A DNA stretch of 64,000 bases from Syntrophomonadaceae bacterium (GCA_007130585.1 SLSE01000030.1:6477-70476), one strand, 5' to 3'; positions 1 to 8,603 are shown, counted from the first letter of the stretch. A program made the numbers and translations. The notes: generated from the sequence alone by a model not told the origin.

Positions 1-931
1 CAGGATTGAATAGTCCTTCTTCGATTACCGCGGCCAGTGTTATCATCTTAAAAGTGGATCCCGGTTCGAAAGATGATGTGAACGGAGCCAGGGCCCAGCT
101 TTCGGGATCGTAGGTATCATACCTGTCCGGATTGTAGTCCGGCCTGGAAGCCGCCGCCAAAACCGCCCCGGTCCGGGGATCCACGGCCAGGGCCATGGCC
201 TGTTTCGGCGCTGCCTCCTGCATAACCCGGTTCAGCTCCTTTTCAACAATATGCTGAATTGACTCGTCCACGGTAAGGTGCAGGTCGTATCCCCGGGGAG
301 GCACCGTATAGCGGCTGAAGTTATGGGGCAGCTGTTTGCCTCTCCCGTCGGCAGGATAAAGCATTCTCCCTTCACTGCCGCTCAGGTAATGCTCATAATA
401 TGTTTCCAGCCCCGCCCAGCCCTGGTCCATGCCAACAAAGCCCAGTAACTGAGAAGCGAGGCTTTCTCCGGGATAGTAGCGTTTTTCTTCGGTGAAAAAA
501 ACTATACCGGGAATTTTCATTTCTCTTACCGCCTCGGAAACTTCAGGTTCAACCTTACGCTTTATATAAACAGCGCTGCGCTCCAACGTTATGAGCTCGT
601 AAATTTTATGGCTGTCCATTTCCAGGACCGGGGCCAGCGCTCCGGCTACATTCTGCGGGTTGTCAATCTGCGGAGGGATGGCTGCCACCGTAGAAACTGC
701 ATTGCTTCCCGCCAGAAGCCTTCCGCTGCTGTCATATATAGAACCCCGGCCGGTACTGATCGGCATGTTATGGTTCCACTGTTCCCAGGCCTGTTCGTAA
801 AGCTCATCAGCCATAACAATCTGGATCCAGGCTAACCGGCTTACCAGCAGCAGAGTTACCAGCACGGTTATGGCGAAGATAAAAATAAGCCTTTTTCTTA
901 CGATAGCCCTGGTTACAGGAAATTCAGCCAC
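1..931 (-). CDS. Class B penicillin-binding protein (FtsI/SpoVD family), C-terminus off the window
   Basis: This is a monofunctional peptidoglycan D,D-transpeptidase that cross-links septal or spore-cortex peptidoglycan at the outer face of the membrane. I translated about 310 codons from a GTG at 931, which has a GGGGGAG ribosome site 8 nt upstream. A basic N-terminus is followed by one membrane segment, then the PBP dimerisation region, then the start of the transpeptidase domain. The catalytic serine motif STFK is visible near the truncated end, in the context EPGSTFKMI. The KTG motif would lie beyond the window edge. The gene follows ftsL by 5 nt, which is the pbpB/spoVD position in the Firmicutes dcw cluster. 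FtsI-type and SpoVD-type cannot be separated without the C-terminal PASTA region. Confidence 0.9.
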   Translation of the reverse strand, partial: MAEFPVTRAIVRKRLIFIFAITVLVTLLLVSRLAWIQIVMADELYEQAWEQWNHNMPISTGRGSIYDSSGRLLAGSNAVSTVAAIPPQIDNPQNVAGALAPVLEMDSHKIYELITLERSAVYIKRKVEPEVSEAVREMKIPGIVFFTEEKRYYPGESLASQLLGFVGMDQGWAGLETYYEHYLSGSEGRMLYPADGRGKQLPHNFSRYTVPPRGYDLHLTVDESIQHIVEKELNRVMQEAAPKQAMALAVDPRTGAVLAAASRPDYNPDRYDTYDPESWALAPFTSSFEPGSTFKMITLAAVIEEGLFNP

Positions 932-936
932 TTAAT

Positions 937-1326
937 TCACTCCCCCAGACGGTTAACAGTTCTCCTGCCGGCGGTAACAACCCTGACCTGATCAACGCCG
1001 GGCTCAACCATGCCCAGTTCTTCGCGGGCGATATGTTCGATACGGCTGATTGAGCCAAAACGGGCCGCTTCAAATTCCAGTTCGCGGGTTATTTCCTGCA
1101 TAGCCGCCACTTCGGCCCGGACACCGCTCAGACGGTAGTTATATATCACCAGTGATGAGTACTGCCCGACTACGGCCAGGCTGAGCGCAAAACATGTAAT
1201 CAGGATAACTATAAACTTAAACTTTCTTAACCCGGACCCCGGCTGCGGATATACAGCCGGCTGCCTGACCGGCTGGGGCAATGAGGTCAGGCGATTGGAC
1301 CTGGGTAATTTTCTGGCCTGTTGCAT
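937..1326 (-). CDS. ftsL: Cell-division protein FtsL-like
   Basis: This is a small bitopic membrane protein of the divisome, expected to bind DivIC/FtsB and the septal PBP. It has a basic N-terminal tail of about 35 residues, one hydrophobic segment (around FIVILITCFALSLAVV), and a short extracytoplasmic coiled-coil region. That region has the alternating hydrophobic pattern and the final 'EELGMVEPG' type ending typical of FtsL/DivIC. I chose the ATG at 1326 because AGAGGTG sits 6 nt upstream. A GTG at 1335 is in frame but overlaps that ribosome site. FtsL sequences diverge strongly, so the call rests on size, topology and its place between rsmH and the PBP gene. Confidence 0.85.
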   Translation of the reverse strand: MQQARKLPRSNRLTSLPQPVRQPAVYPQPGSGLRKFKFIVILITCFALSLAVVGQYSSLVIYNYRLSGVRAEVAAMQEITRELEFEAARFGSISRIEHIAREELGMVEPGVDQVRVVTAGRRTVNRLGE

Positions 1327-1351
1327 ATTACTCACCTCTTCCTGCTCTGCT

Positions 1352-2299
1352 TTATAATTTTTCGGCAGCTCTCAGCCGGGCACTGCGGGCCCGCGGATTG
1401 CTGTTTATTTCTTTTTGACCAGGCTTGACTGCTTTGCCGGTCAATATTTTCAGGTCCGCCTGCTGCCCGCAAATACAGGGTAAATTGGGGGGACAGCTGC
1501 AGCGGCCCGTTTTTCCCCTGAAAAACTCTTTCACCAGGCGGTCTTCCAGTGAATGGTAGGCAATTATTATGAGTCTGCCGCCCCGGGCAAGGGATTCGGC
1601 CGCCTGCGGCAGTACTTCTGTAATATTTTCCAGCTCCCTGTTTACTTCAAGACGTAAAGCCTGAAATACCCGGCGGGCCGGATGGCCCCCCTGGCGCCTG
1701 TAGCGGGCCGGAATAGCGTTCTTTACTATTTCGGCCAGTTCCCGGCTGCTTTCAATTGCCCCTTTCCGGTCTCGTTCCCGGACAATATTCTCGGCTATAC
1801 GCCTCGACCAGCGTTCTTCGCCGAAGCGGAAAAAGATTTCCGTCAGCTGTTCGGCTGTATAACGGTTTATAATATCTTCGGCTGTCAAAGAGCGGCGGCG
1901 GTCCATTCGCATATCCAGGCCGCCTTCATGATGGAAAGAGAATCCCCGTTCTGCTGCCATTAGCTGCAGGGTTGAAGCCCCCAGGTCAATTAAGATTCCG
2001 TTAACCCGGGAATAACCCGCTTTTCTGAGGATCTCTTCCATCCCTGTATAGTCGGCGCGGACCAGAATCAGGCGGTCTGCGTAATCTTTCAATCTTGATT
2101 GCGCCCGTTCCAGGGCGTCTGCATCCCAGTCTATCCCGATCAAGCGGCCCTCTCCGGAAAGGTTCTTCAATATTGCTTCCGCGTGCCCGCCATCCCCGAG
2201 TGTGGCGTCGACGTAAACGCCGTCCGGGCGGCAGTCGAGATAATTAAGCACTTCTTTTTCCATAACGGGCAGGTGCAGATCAACCACGCTCAACACCAC
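1352..2299 (-). CDS. rsmH: 16S rRNA (cytosine(1402)-N(4))-methyltransferase RsmH (MraW)
   Basis: It transfers a methyl group from SAM to N4 of C1402 in the 16S rRNA decoding centre. The SAM-binding motif DATLGDGGHAEAIL lies near residue 31, and the family signatures GILIDLGAST, GHPARRVFQALRLEVN and IAYHSLEDRLVKEFF follow. Its 315 residues match the family norm. It starts 2 nt after the mraZ stop. The GTG at 2299 has no clear Shine-Dalgarno site and further GTG/TTG codons follow at once, so the exact start is uncertain and translation is probably coupled to mraZ. Confidence 0.97.
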   Translation of the reverse strand: MVLSVVDLHLPVMEKEVLNYLDCRPDGVYVDATLGDGGHAEAILKNLSGEGRLIGIDWDADALERAQSRLKDYADRLILVRADYTGMEEILRKAGYSRVNGILIDLGASTLQLMAAERGFSFHHEGGLDMRMDRRRSLTAEDIINRYTAEQLTEIFFRFGEERWSRRIAENIVRERDRKGAIESSRELAEIVKNAIPARYRRQGGHPARRVFQALRLEVNRELENITEVLPQAAESLARGGRLIIIAYHSLEDRLVKEFFRGKTGRCSCPPNLPCICGQQADLKILTGKAVKPGQKEINSNPRARSARLRAAEKL

Positions 2300-2301
2300 T
2301 T

Positions 2302-2733
2302 TTAAAGATCAAAGTCCACCAGCTTTTCGGCAAGTTCTTCGTAATTTTCGTTGGCTTCACTGAAATAATCTTTCCAGGCCGCTTCATTCCATATTTCAAC
2401 CCGGTTCGAAACGCCGATAATCATAACATCTTTATCAATGCGGGCATATTCCCGCAGGTTCTGGGGAATCAGAACACGGCCCTGCTTATCAGTTTCGACT
2501 TCCATCGCTCCGGAAAAAAACATGCGCGTAAAAGCGCGGGAATCACTTTTCGTAAAGGGAAGCTGTTTCAGCTTTTGCTCCAGGCGAACCCATTCGGAAT
2601 TCGGGTAGACAAACAGGCACTGATCCAGGCCGCGGGTAACCACAAAACTATCCCCCAAGCCATCGCGCAGGCGCGAGGGAATGATCACCCTGCCTTTCCC
2701 ATCCAAAGTATGCTGGTATTCGCCTGTAAACAT
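2302..2733 (-). CDS. mraZ: Transcriptional regulator MraZ
   Basis: MraZ is a ring-forming DNA-binding protein of the AbrB-like fold that represses its own dcw operon. The protein has two tandem SpoVT/AbrB-like repeats: one begins at [20 protein letters not shown] and the other around [17 protein letters not shown]. The start is the ATG at 2733, preceded by GGAGG 7 nt upstream. A longer in-frame reading back to 2766 would run into the operator and is rejected. At 143 residues it has the usual length. It is the first gene of the operon, and three 10-bp repeats that resemble its own operator lie just upstream. Confidence 0.97.
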   Translation of the reverse strand: MFTGEYQHTLDGKGRVIIPSRLRDGLGDSFVVTRGLDQCLFVYPNSEWVRLEQKLKQLPFTKSDSRAFTRMFFSGAMEVETDKQGRVLIPQNLREYARIDKDVMIIGVSNRVEIWNEAAWKDYFSEANENYEELAEKLVDFDL

Positions 2734-2759
2734 GTGTTCGCCTCCGTTTGGGGCATTTA

Positions 2760-2790
2760 CAACCACTTTTCACCACTTTACACCACTTTA
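2760..2790 (-). promoter_or_regulatory. MraZ operator: three 10-bp direct repeats
   Basis: On the minus strand three copies of AAAGTGG recur with an exact 10-bp period between the mraZ start and a TATAAC -10-like element at about 2793-2798. MraZ is known to bind short GTG-containing boxes repeated once per helical turn ahead of mraZ. The sequence and position fit autoregulation. No good -35 hexamer was found. Confidence 0.75.
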
Positions 2791-3107
2791 CGTTATAATT
2801 CAACCCCTTTTCATGCATTCCTGCCTGTTTTTTTAAAAAAATATAAAAAAAAGAGGAAATTATGGATTAATTCCCTTCAACACTCCCATTATTTTCCTGT
2901 ATTTAAGATTACCAGCCACGCAATCCCGGACTGGCCGCATTTCGGTTAATAATCACCCGCAGGCCTCGCTGCCGGGCTCGGCCCGCTTTTTTCGGCCCCC
3001 GGGAATTAGCCGAATCCACGATCGCTTTCAGATTAACACTCCGGTGTACAGCATCAGATAAAGCAAGCAATTTCGGGGAGAGACCCAGATCAAGGTTTAT
3101 TTCAGTT
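2791..3107. other. Intergenic region between mgtE and the mraZ operon
   Basis: This stretch of about 320 bp holds the mraZ promoter region at its left end (A/T-rich around 2820-2870) and the 3' flank of mgtE at its right end. A small hairpin with a T6 run at about 2975-2997 faces the plus strand, where no gene ends. An open frame of about 65 codons continues past the mgtE stop on the minus strand but has no start codon with a ribosome site. I see no convincing gene here. Confidence 0.5.
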
Positions 3108-4433
3108 TTAGCGGAGGTATTCGAGGAAAGCTGTCGCTATGACAAAGTAAATAAGCAGCCCGGTAACATCTTTTATGGTAGTGACAAACGGGCCGGCGGT
3201 TATTGCCGGATCAATATTGATCAGATTGCAGATCATCGGCACCAGGGTGCCGATCAGGGCAGCCACGCTGATTGTAGCCATCATGGAAATACCGACTACC
3301 AGGCCCAGGTAGATATTGCCCTGCCAGAAATAGGCAGTAACCGAGATCAGGACGCCGCAGAGAACTCCCATCACCAGGCCGATTTTAATTTCCCGGAACA
3401 GGTATGGCCACATTTCGTTGCTCTCTATCTCACCGGTGGCCAGGCCGCGGACAAATATGGTGGATGATTGGGTCCCCACGTTTCCCCCCATGTCCATAAG
3501 CACGGGTATGAAAACGGCAAGCATAACTATTGCTTCGAGGGTGTTTTCAAAGACGCCGATTACACTTCCCGATAAAATACCCCCCGCCAGGCTGATGACC
3601 AGCCAGGGCAGCCGGAGGCGGACAACCTTGTTCACGGAAGCTTTGGTCAGCTCGACCCCTTCAACTTCACTGGCTCCGGCCAGGCGGTAAATATCTTCCG
3701 TGGCCTCCTGTTCCATAACGTCCATAACATCATCCACGGTAATAATGCCGAGCAGCCTTTCCTGATCGTCCACTACCGGTACGGCAAGCAGGTCATACTT
3801 GGATACAATCCGGGCCACCTCTTCCTGGTCGAGCTCGGCGTTAACATTAATTACATTGGTACGCATAATACTTTCTATCAGCGTCCCATCGGAAGATGCG
3901 ATCAGGTCGCGAAGCGAGACCACGCCGATCAGGCGGCCGTTCTCGTCAACCACATAAACATAGTAGATGGTTTCCGCTTCGGGGGCAATTTCCCTGAGGC
4001 GGTTAATGGCTTCTTCAACCGGTATGTCGGCGGGCAGGGAAATGAACTCGGTGGTCATGATTCCGCCGGCCGTGTCTTCCGGGTATTTCATGAGATCACC
4101 GAAATCAACGGGGGCTTCTTCTTCGCTGACCAGATCAATTATCTGCCGGGCGTCTTCAGGCGAAAGCTCGCCCATCAGGTCGGCGGCATCATCGGAAGGG
4201 AGGCTCCTTAGAACAGATTTAGTGCGTTCCTGTTCCAGGAAGGGCAGTATTTCAGCCTGCTCAAAATCTTCCATTTCATTAAATATGAGGGAAGCTTCTT
4301 CTGCGGGCAATCTGTGTATAAGGTCGACTTTTTCTTCAAGTTCGAGGTCTTCAAATAAATCGAGAAGGTCTCCCGGGTGGGTTCCCGCCTGCAGTTCCTG
4401 CCTGATCCGGTTATAGATTTGTTCGACAGTCAA
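3108..4433 (-). CDS. mgtE: Magnesium transporter MgtE
   Basis: MgtE is a Mg2+-gated channel that imports Mg2+ through the cytoplasmic membrane. In order, the sequence shows an acidic superhelical N-domain (to about residue 125), a pair of CBS domains (about 130-255, with PVVDDQERLLGIITVDD in the second), and a C-terminal five-helix membrane domain that contains the family motif around PVLMDMGGNVGTQSST. I chose the TTG at 4433 because GGAGGTG lies 6 nt upstream. The GTG at 4442 would overlap that site. A -10-like TATAAT is at 4546-4551 with no clear -35. The leader between them is too short for an M-box riboswitch, so control may be post-translational through Mg2+ binding to the N and CBS domains. 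Confidence 0.96.
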   Translation of the reverse strand: MTVEQIYNRIRQELQAGTHPGDLLDLFEDLELEEKVDLIHRLPAEEASLIFNEMEDFEQAEILPFLEQERTKSVLRSLPSDDAADLMGELSPEDARQIIDLVSEEEAPVDFGDLMKYPEDTAGGIMTTEFISLPADIPVEEAINRLREIAPEAETIYYVYVVDENGRLIGVVSLRDLIASSDGTLIESIMRTNVINVNAELDQEEVARIVSKYDLLAVPVVDDQERLLGIITVDDVMDVMEQEATEDIYRLAGASEVEGVELTKASVNKVVRLRLPWLVISLAGGILSGSVIGVFENTLEAIVMLAVFIPVLMDMGGNVGTQSSTIFVRGLATGEIESNEMWPYLFREIKIGLVMGVLCGVLISVTAYFWQGNIYLGLVVGISMMATISVAALIGTLVPMICNLINIDPAITAGPFVTTIKDVTGLLIYFVIATAFLEYLR

Positions 4434-4545
4434 AGCTCCCACCTCCCCTGATCAATTCAGGGATCTTTCCGTTCCGGTCCGGCCCTTATTATTCGTTTTT
4501 CTTCAAGGAAGCCGTATGGCAGGCCGATTCTGCAAACACTTTATT

Positions 4546-4551
4546 ATTATA
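4546..4551 (-). promoter_or_regulatory. Candidate -10 element for mgtE
   Basis: There is a perfect TATAAT on the minus strand, 112 nt ahead of the chosen mgtE start and just downstream of the 6S RNA terminator. The -35 position is T-rich and not a good match, so the promoter is only tentative. Confidence 0.4.
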
Positions 4552-4568
4552 GCACGCAGAAAAGCATT

Positions 4569-4770
4569 AAAAAACCCCGCTGTGCCGTGGGCCATGGTTT
4601 TGAACTGTTCCCCCGAAAGGTGGGTACCCTCTCAACTGTTTTGCAGGTCCTCTTTTCAAAGGCTGCTGCGCCGCAGAAGAAGTCCGGGTTCCCGTTGTAA
4701 AAGTGTTAGCTCAAAACTTATAGGTTGCCACGAACACCGCAGGGTATTGCAAATATTTGTTTCTATTTTC
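4569..4770 (-). ncRNA. ssrS: 6S RNA (SsrS/BsrA type)
   Basis: 6S RNA mimics an open promoter and sequesters housekeeping RNA polymerase in stationary phase. The minus-strand transcript of about 200 nt has long complementary ends: the 5' arm at 4745-4728 (ACCCTGC...CGTGG) pairs with the 3' arm ending GCGGGGT at about 4575. The 5' side then carries CAACCTATAAGTTTTGAGC, which I recognise as the conserved 6S segment, followed by GGGAACCCGGA. The 3' side has AGAGGACCTGC, and the RNA ends in a T6 run. It has its own promoter and lies directly downstream of aspS, as bsrA does in Bacillus subtilis. The ends are estimated from the promoter and the T run. Confidence 0.85.
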
Positions 4771-4776
4771 ATTAAG

Positions 4777-4805
4777 ATAATAGCACATTTGAGGGATTGG
4801 CGCAA
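4777..4805 (-). promoter_or_regulatory. Promoter of the 6S RNA gene
   Basis: The minus strand shows TTGCGC, a 17-nt spacer and TATTAT. Transcription should start near 4770, about 25 nt before the closing stem of the 6S RNA. Confidence 0.75.
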
Positions 4806-4935
4806 GGTTTGGCAGAGACGATCCTGCTTCTTAACTCCGTTATTTTCTTCCTCCTAAACCTTTCCCGGGAAGCAACTGTTTTAACAGGGGCGCCGGAGCC
4901 CGGGTTGTGCCTGTAAGCGCTTTACAACCCGTAGA

Positions 4936-4964
4936 AAAACAGGGGCTGTTTAAAAACAGCCCCT
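4936..4964 (-). terminator. Terminator after the hisS-aspS fusion gene
   Basis: An 11-bp perfect hairpin (AGGGGCTGTTT with AAACAGCCCCT, 2-nt spacer) is followed on the minus strand by GTTTTTC. It lies 23 nt past the stop codon and closes the long housekeeping operon. Confidence 0.85.
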
Positions 4965-4986
4965 CTTTCCGGCTAAGCGTTAATAT

Positions 4987-7900
4987 CTACTCCTCTTCTT
5001 CCCTTTTTTGCAGTTCAATTTTAAGCTCATCGAGCTGTCCGCCGTCAACGGAAGCGGGAGCGCCGGTCATCAGGCAGCTGGCTGCCGCCGTTTTCGGAAA
5101 AGGTATAACCTGGCGGATTGAATCGTCCCCTGCGAGCAGGGCAACCAGGCGGTCCAAACCGAGGGCAATCCCGCCATGAGGGGGAGCGCCAAAGGAGAGA
5201 GCTTCCAGCAAAAAGCCGAATTTTTCAATGCTTTCTTCTTCCGATAAGCCCAGCAGCTTAAATATTTCGGCCTGGGTTGCGCTGTCGTGGATACGGGTAC
5301 TCCCTCCGCCTATCTCCACTCCGTCGAGCACAAGATCGTAGGCCTGGGCCCGCACGGCAAGGGGATCGCTTTGCAGGACAGGCATATCTTCCACCCTGGG
5401 CGCAGTAAAAGGATGGTGATCGGAGTCGTAGCGCCGTTCATCTTCGTTATAGTGGAAGAGCGGGAAATCCACAACCCAGAGAAAATGCGGGTCGGCTGAG
5501 ATATCTTCCGGAGCCAGGTGACGGCGCAGGTGGCCCAAAACCTGGCAGGTTGTCTCCCACCTGTCGGCTACAAAGAGCAAAACATCGCCCGGCTGCGCTT
5601 CCATCCGATTATTAATATCCCCGATCAGCTGTTCGCTGAAAAACTTGCTGATTGGAGAGCGCCAGCTGTTTTCTTCGACAAAAACCCAGGCCAGGCCGCT
5701 GGCGCCAAGCTGGCGGGCCAGCAGCGTGAGATCATCGAGGTCTTTGCGGCTCATCCTGCCGCCGCCTTTTACACGCAGGCCCTTAACCGAACCTCCGGTC
5801 TCAAGGGCTGATTTGAAAACTTTGAAATCGCTGGTTCCGGCCAGGTCATCAAGATCGAGCAGCTCCATACCGAACCGCAAATCCGGTTTATCTGACCCGA
5901 AGCGGTTCATGGCTTCCCGGTAAGGCATGCGCAGGAAAGGCCGTTTGATTTCAATGCCGTGAATCTCTTTCCAGAGCAGGGCAACCAGCCCTTCCAAAAG
6001 GGCAAAAAGGTTTTCCGGGCCGAAAAATGAAGTTTCGATATCAACCTGGGTAAACTCCGGCTGGCGGTCCGCCCTGAGGTCTTCGTCACGGAAGCAGCGC
6101 ACGATCTGGAAGTAGCGCTCGACGCCGCTAACCATGAGCAGCTGCTTGAACAGCTGTGGCGATTGGGGAAGGGCGTAGAATGAACCGGGATGCTGGCGGC
6201 TGGGCACCAGGAAATCCCTGGCCCCTTCCGGAGTGCTGCGGGTCAGCATGGGCGTTTCAATTTCCATGAAATCATAACGATCCATGTAGTCACGGATTAA
6301 TTTAACAGCCCTGTGGCGCAACTGCAGCCGGCCAAGCATTTCGGGGCGCCTTAGATCAAGGTAACGGTAACGCAGACGGAGGTTTTCATCAACATTTGTA
6401 TTATCTTCTATATAGAAAGGAGGAGTCCTGGAAGTATTTAAAACCTCCATACCGTCGACACGCACCTCAACCCGGCCCGTAGGCAGGGCAGGGTTAATAT
6501 TTTCGTCCGACCGCCTGACAACCTCGCCTTCCACGGAAACGACATATTCGCTGCGCAGGTTTTCAGCTTCATTAAAAAGGCCGGAGCCAAGCTGCTGATC
6601 GAAAACCAGCTGCACTACTCCGCTGCGGTCTCTCAGATCAATGAAGATCAGGCCGCCGTGGTCGCGCCGTTTGCCTACCCAGCCGGCCAGCTTAACCCGG
6701 CTTTTGATATAATCGGCATCGAGAACGCCGCAGTAGTGAGTTTTCCTGTCGGGGGCACCCAGGGGCGGCAGGGTAACCTCAGCCGTGGCGGGAGCGGTAA
6801 CCGCTTCCGTTTCCGGGGGGCAGTCTTCGAGGATGAGTTCAAAGATTGCCTCACGCACCACTTCCTGCTGCTGACCACTTTCCATGTTACGCAGGGTAAC
6901 AACGCCGCGGGAAATTTCATCTTCCCCGATGATGGCTACATACCTGTAACCCTGCCGGCCGGCATATTTCATCTGGGCTTTCAGGCTGCGCTCCATCATC
7001 TCCGTTTCGGCAGCAATGCCCTTTTCCCGCAGTTCGGAAGCAAGCAGAAGAGCTTCACCTTCAAGTCCGCTGCCCGCCGGGGCGATGTATACCGATGTTA
7101 AAGGTTCGGGCATCTGCCTGCTCCAATCCATGGTCAGGAGAATTCTTTCCACACCGAAGGCAACCCCTACTCCCGGGGTGGGAGGCCCGCCGCAATGCTC
7201 CACAAGGTGATCGTAGCGGCCTCCTCCGCATAGCGACGCCTGGGAACCCGAAGCCCCGGCCGTAATTTCAAAAGCCGTGCGGGTATAGTAATCGAGGCCC
7301 CTGACCAGGCGGCTGTTCAGGTTGTAAGGTATTTCAAGCCTGTCCAGCAGCCTTCTGACTGCGGCAAAGTGCCGGTCGCAGTCGGGGCACAGGTAATCAG
7401 TCATCCTGGGTGCCGCCTCTATAGCGGCCTGGCAGCTTTCCGCCTTACAGTCGAGGACGCGCATCGGGTTGTTCCTGTAGCGTTTAACACATTCTTTACA
7501 GAGATCTGCCCCGGCATTTTCAAGATAAGGCACCAGAACTTCCCGGAACTGCGGCCGGCAAACCGGGCATCCCACACTGTTCAGTTCAATAGAGAGGTTT
7601 TCCAGCTGCAGCGAACGAAAAAACCTGTAGCAAAAAGAGATGATTTCCGTATCGGCGGCAGCATGGGCCGCCCCGAATATTTCAAGCCCAAACTGGTTAA
7701 ACTGACGGTAACGGCCGGCCTGGGGGCGATCGTAGCGAAACATGGGGCCGATATAATAAAGCTTAACCGGTTGGGGTTGTTCTTTCAGGTTGTGTTCAAG
7801 GTAAGCCCGCGCAACAGCAGCGGTCAGTTCCGGGCGGAGGGTTAAGTCGCGCCCGCTGCGATCCTTGAAGGTATACATTTCCTTTGAAACAATGTCGCTG

Positions 7901-8070
7901 TCCTCCCCCACACTGCGGACAAAAAGTTCGGTTTGTTCAAACATGGGGGTGCGAATCTCGCCAAACCCGTAAAGGGTGCAGAAATCGCTGAACAATTTCT
8001 CCAGGTGCTGCCACTTTTTTGCTTCATCCGGTAGTATGTCCCGGGTTCCCCGGGGTGCCCTGTAGTTCAT
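4987..8070 (-). CDS. hisS-aspS: Fused histidyl-tRNA synthetase / aspartyl-tRNA synthetase
   Basis: This single 1027-codon frame encodes two complete class II tRNA synthetases. Residues 1-415 are HisRS, with the motifs GLDYYTRTAFE (about 259-268), LCGGGRYD (280-287) and FGVERILL (305-312), plus a Cys-rich insertion with several CxxC pairs (168-231). Residues 416-443 form a Pro/Ala/Thr/Glu-rich linker. Residues 444-1027 are bacterial AspRS with an OB-fold anticodon domain, the catalytic core, a GAD insertion and the motif 3 arginine region GGIALGLDRLVALL. No ATG, GTG or TTG with a ribosome site precedes the AspRS part, so separate translation looks impossible. The start ATG at 8070 has GGAGAGGAG 7 nt upstream. 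In Bacillus the two genes are adjacent in this order. His471 sits where non-discriminating AspRS enzymes carry His. A lost stop codon through assembly error is the main alternative. Confidence 0.93.
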   Translation of the reverse strand: MNYRAPRGTRDILPDEAKKWQHLEKLFSDFCTLYGFGEIRTPMFEQTELFVRSVGEDSDIVSKEMYTFKDRSGRDLTLRPELTAAVARAYLEHNLKEQPQPVKLYYIGPMFRYDRPQAGRYRQFNQFGLEIFGAAHAAADTEIISFCYRFFRSLQLENLSIELNSVGCPVCRPQFREVLVPYLENAGADLCKECVKRYRNNPMRVLDCKAESCQAAIEAAPRMTDYLCPDCDRHFAAVRRLLDRLEIPYNLNSRLVRGLDYYTRTAFEITAGASGSQASLCGGGRYDHLVEHCGGPPTPGVGVAFGVERILLTMDWSRQMPEPLTSVYIAPAGSGLEGEALLLASELREKGIAAETEMMERSLKAQMKYAGRQGYRYVAIIGEDEISRGVVTLRNMESGQQQEVVREAIFELILEDCPPETEAVTAPATAEVTLPPLGAPDRKTHYCGVLDADYIKSRVKLAGWVGKRRDHGGLIFIDLRDRSGVVQLVFDQQLGSGLFNEAENLRSEYVVSVEGEVVRRSDENINPALPTGRVEVRVDGMEVLNTSRTPPFYIEDNTNVDENLRLRYRYLDLRRPEMLGRLQLRHRAVKLIRDYMDRYDFMEIETPMLTRSTPEGARDFLVPSRQHPGSFYALPQSPQLFKQLLMVSGVERYFQIVRCFRDEDLRADRQPEFTQVDIETSFFGPENLFALLEGLVALLWKEIHGIEIKRPFLRMPYREAMNRFGSDKPDLRFGMELLDLDDLAGTSDFKVFKSALETGGSVKGLRVKGGGRMSRKDLDDLTLLARQLGASGLAWVFVEENSWRSPISKFFSEQLIGDINNRMEAQPGDVLLFVADRWETTCQVLGHLRRHLAPEDISADPHFLWVVDFPLFHYNEDERRYDSDHHPFTAPRVEDMPVLQSDPLAVRAQAYDLVLDGVEIGGGSTRIHDSATQAEIFKLLGLSEEESIEKFGFLLEALSFGAPPHGGIALGLDRLVALLAGDDSIRQVIPFPKTAAASCLMTGAPASVDGGQLDELKIELQKREEEE

Positions 8071-8094
8071 CTCAGTACTCCTCTCCAGTAATCG

Positions 8095-8544
8095 CTAAAA
8101 TAGCTTTTTGCTGTCTATAAGCATGGTTACCGGGCCGTCATTATCAACCATAATGCGCATTTCAGCCTGGAAGCGTCCGGTGGCCACGGTAATTCCATGC
8201 TTTTGCAGGCTCTCGTTAAAATGGTTATAAAGTTCTTCGGCCTGATCCGGCGGGGCCGCAGCCGAAAAACCGGGCCTGCGCCCTTTGCGGCAATCCCCCA
8301 GGAGGGTAAATTGCGATATGCTTAAAATGGAACCGCCCACATCAGTAACAGACAGGTTCATTAACCCGGCCTGGTCTTCAAATATGCGCAGGCCGGCAAT
8401 TTTCCCGGCCAGGTAATCGCTGTCGGCAGGCCCGTCTTCCCTGGCCACTCCCAGGAAAACGACCAGTCCTTTTCCGATCTTTCCAACTGTTTCGGGACCG
8501 ACTTCCACGCCGGCCCTGCTGACACGCTGAACAACCGCTCTCAT
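8095..8544 (-). CDS. dtd: D-aminoacyl-tRNA deacylase
   Basis: It hydrolyses D-aminoacyl-tRNAs, and also glycyl-tRNA(Ala), as a proofreading step in trans. The protein has the normal length of 149 residues and both active-site motifs: SQFTL near residue 77 and NDGPVT near residue 135. The ATG at 8544 follows GGGGGA by 4 nt. It sits between rel and the tRNA synthetase fusion, as in Bacillus. Confidence 0.97.
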   Translation of the reverse strand: MRAVVQRVSRAGVEVGPETVGKIGKGLVVFLGVAREDGPADSDYLAGKIAGLRIFEDQAGLMNLSVTDVGGSILSISQFTLLGDCRKGRRPGFSAAAPPDQAEELYNHFNESLQKHGITVATGRFQAEMRIMVDNDGPVTMLIDSKKLF

Positions 8545-8572
8545 GAAATCCCCCGTGAAATCTCATAATCCA

Positions 8573-8603
8573 GGCCCCGGGATTCTTTGAAAAATCCCGG
8601 GCC
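8573..8603. repeat. Intercistronic hairpin between rel and dtd
   Basis: GGCCCGGGATT and AATCCCGGGGCC on the minus strand form an 11-bp stem with one bulge and a 7-8 nt loop. No T-run follows, so it may stabilise or process the mRNA more than end it. A second short hairpin (CCTGCTC / GAGCAGG) lies at about 8643-8662. Confidence 0.4.

Noticed and set aside
2974..2997. A small hairpin with T6 on the plus strand
   Set aside because: The stem is only 5 bp and no plus-strand gene ends there.
2918..3107. A continuing open frame of about 65 codons behind mgtE on the minus strand
   Set aside because: It has no start codon with a ribosome site and no recognised similarity; a chance frame is likely.
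4434..4570. An M-box magnesium riboswitch expected before mgtE
   Set aside because: The leader from the -10 element to the start is only about 110 nt and lacks the conserved M-box segments; the structured RNA further upstream is 6S RNA.
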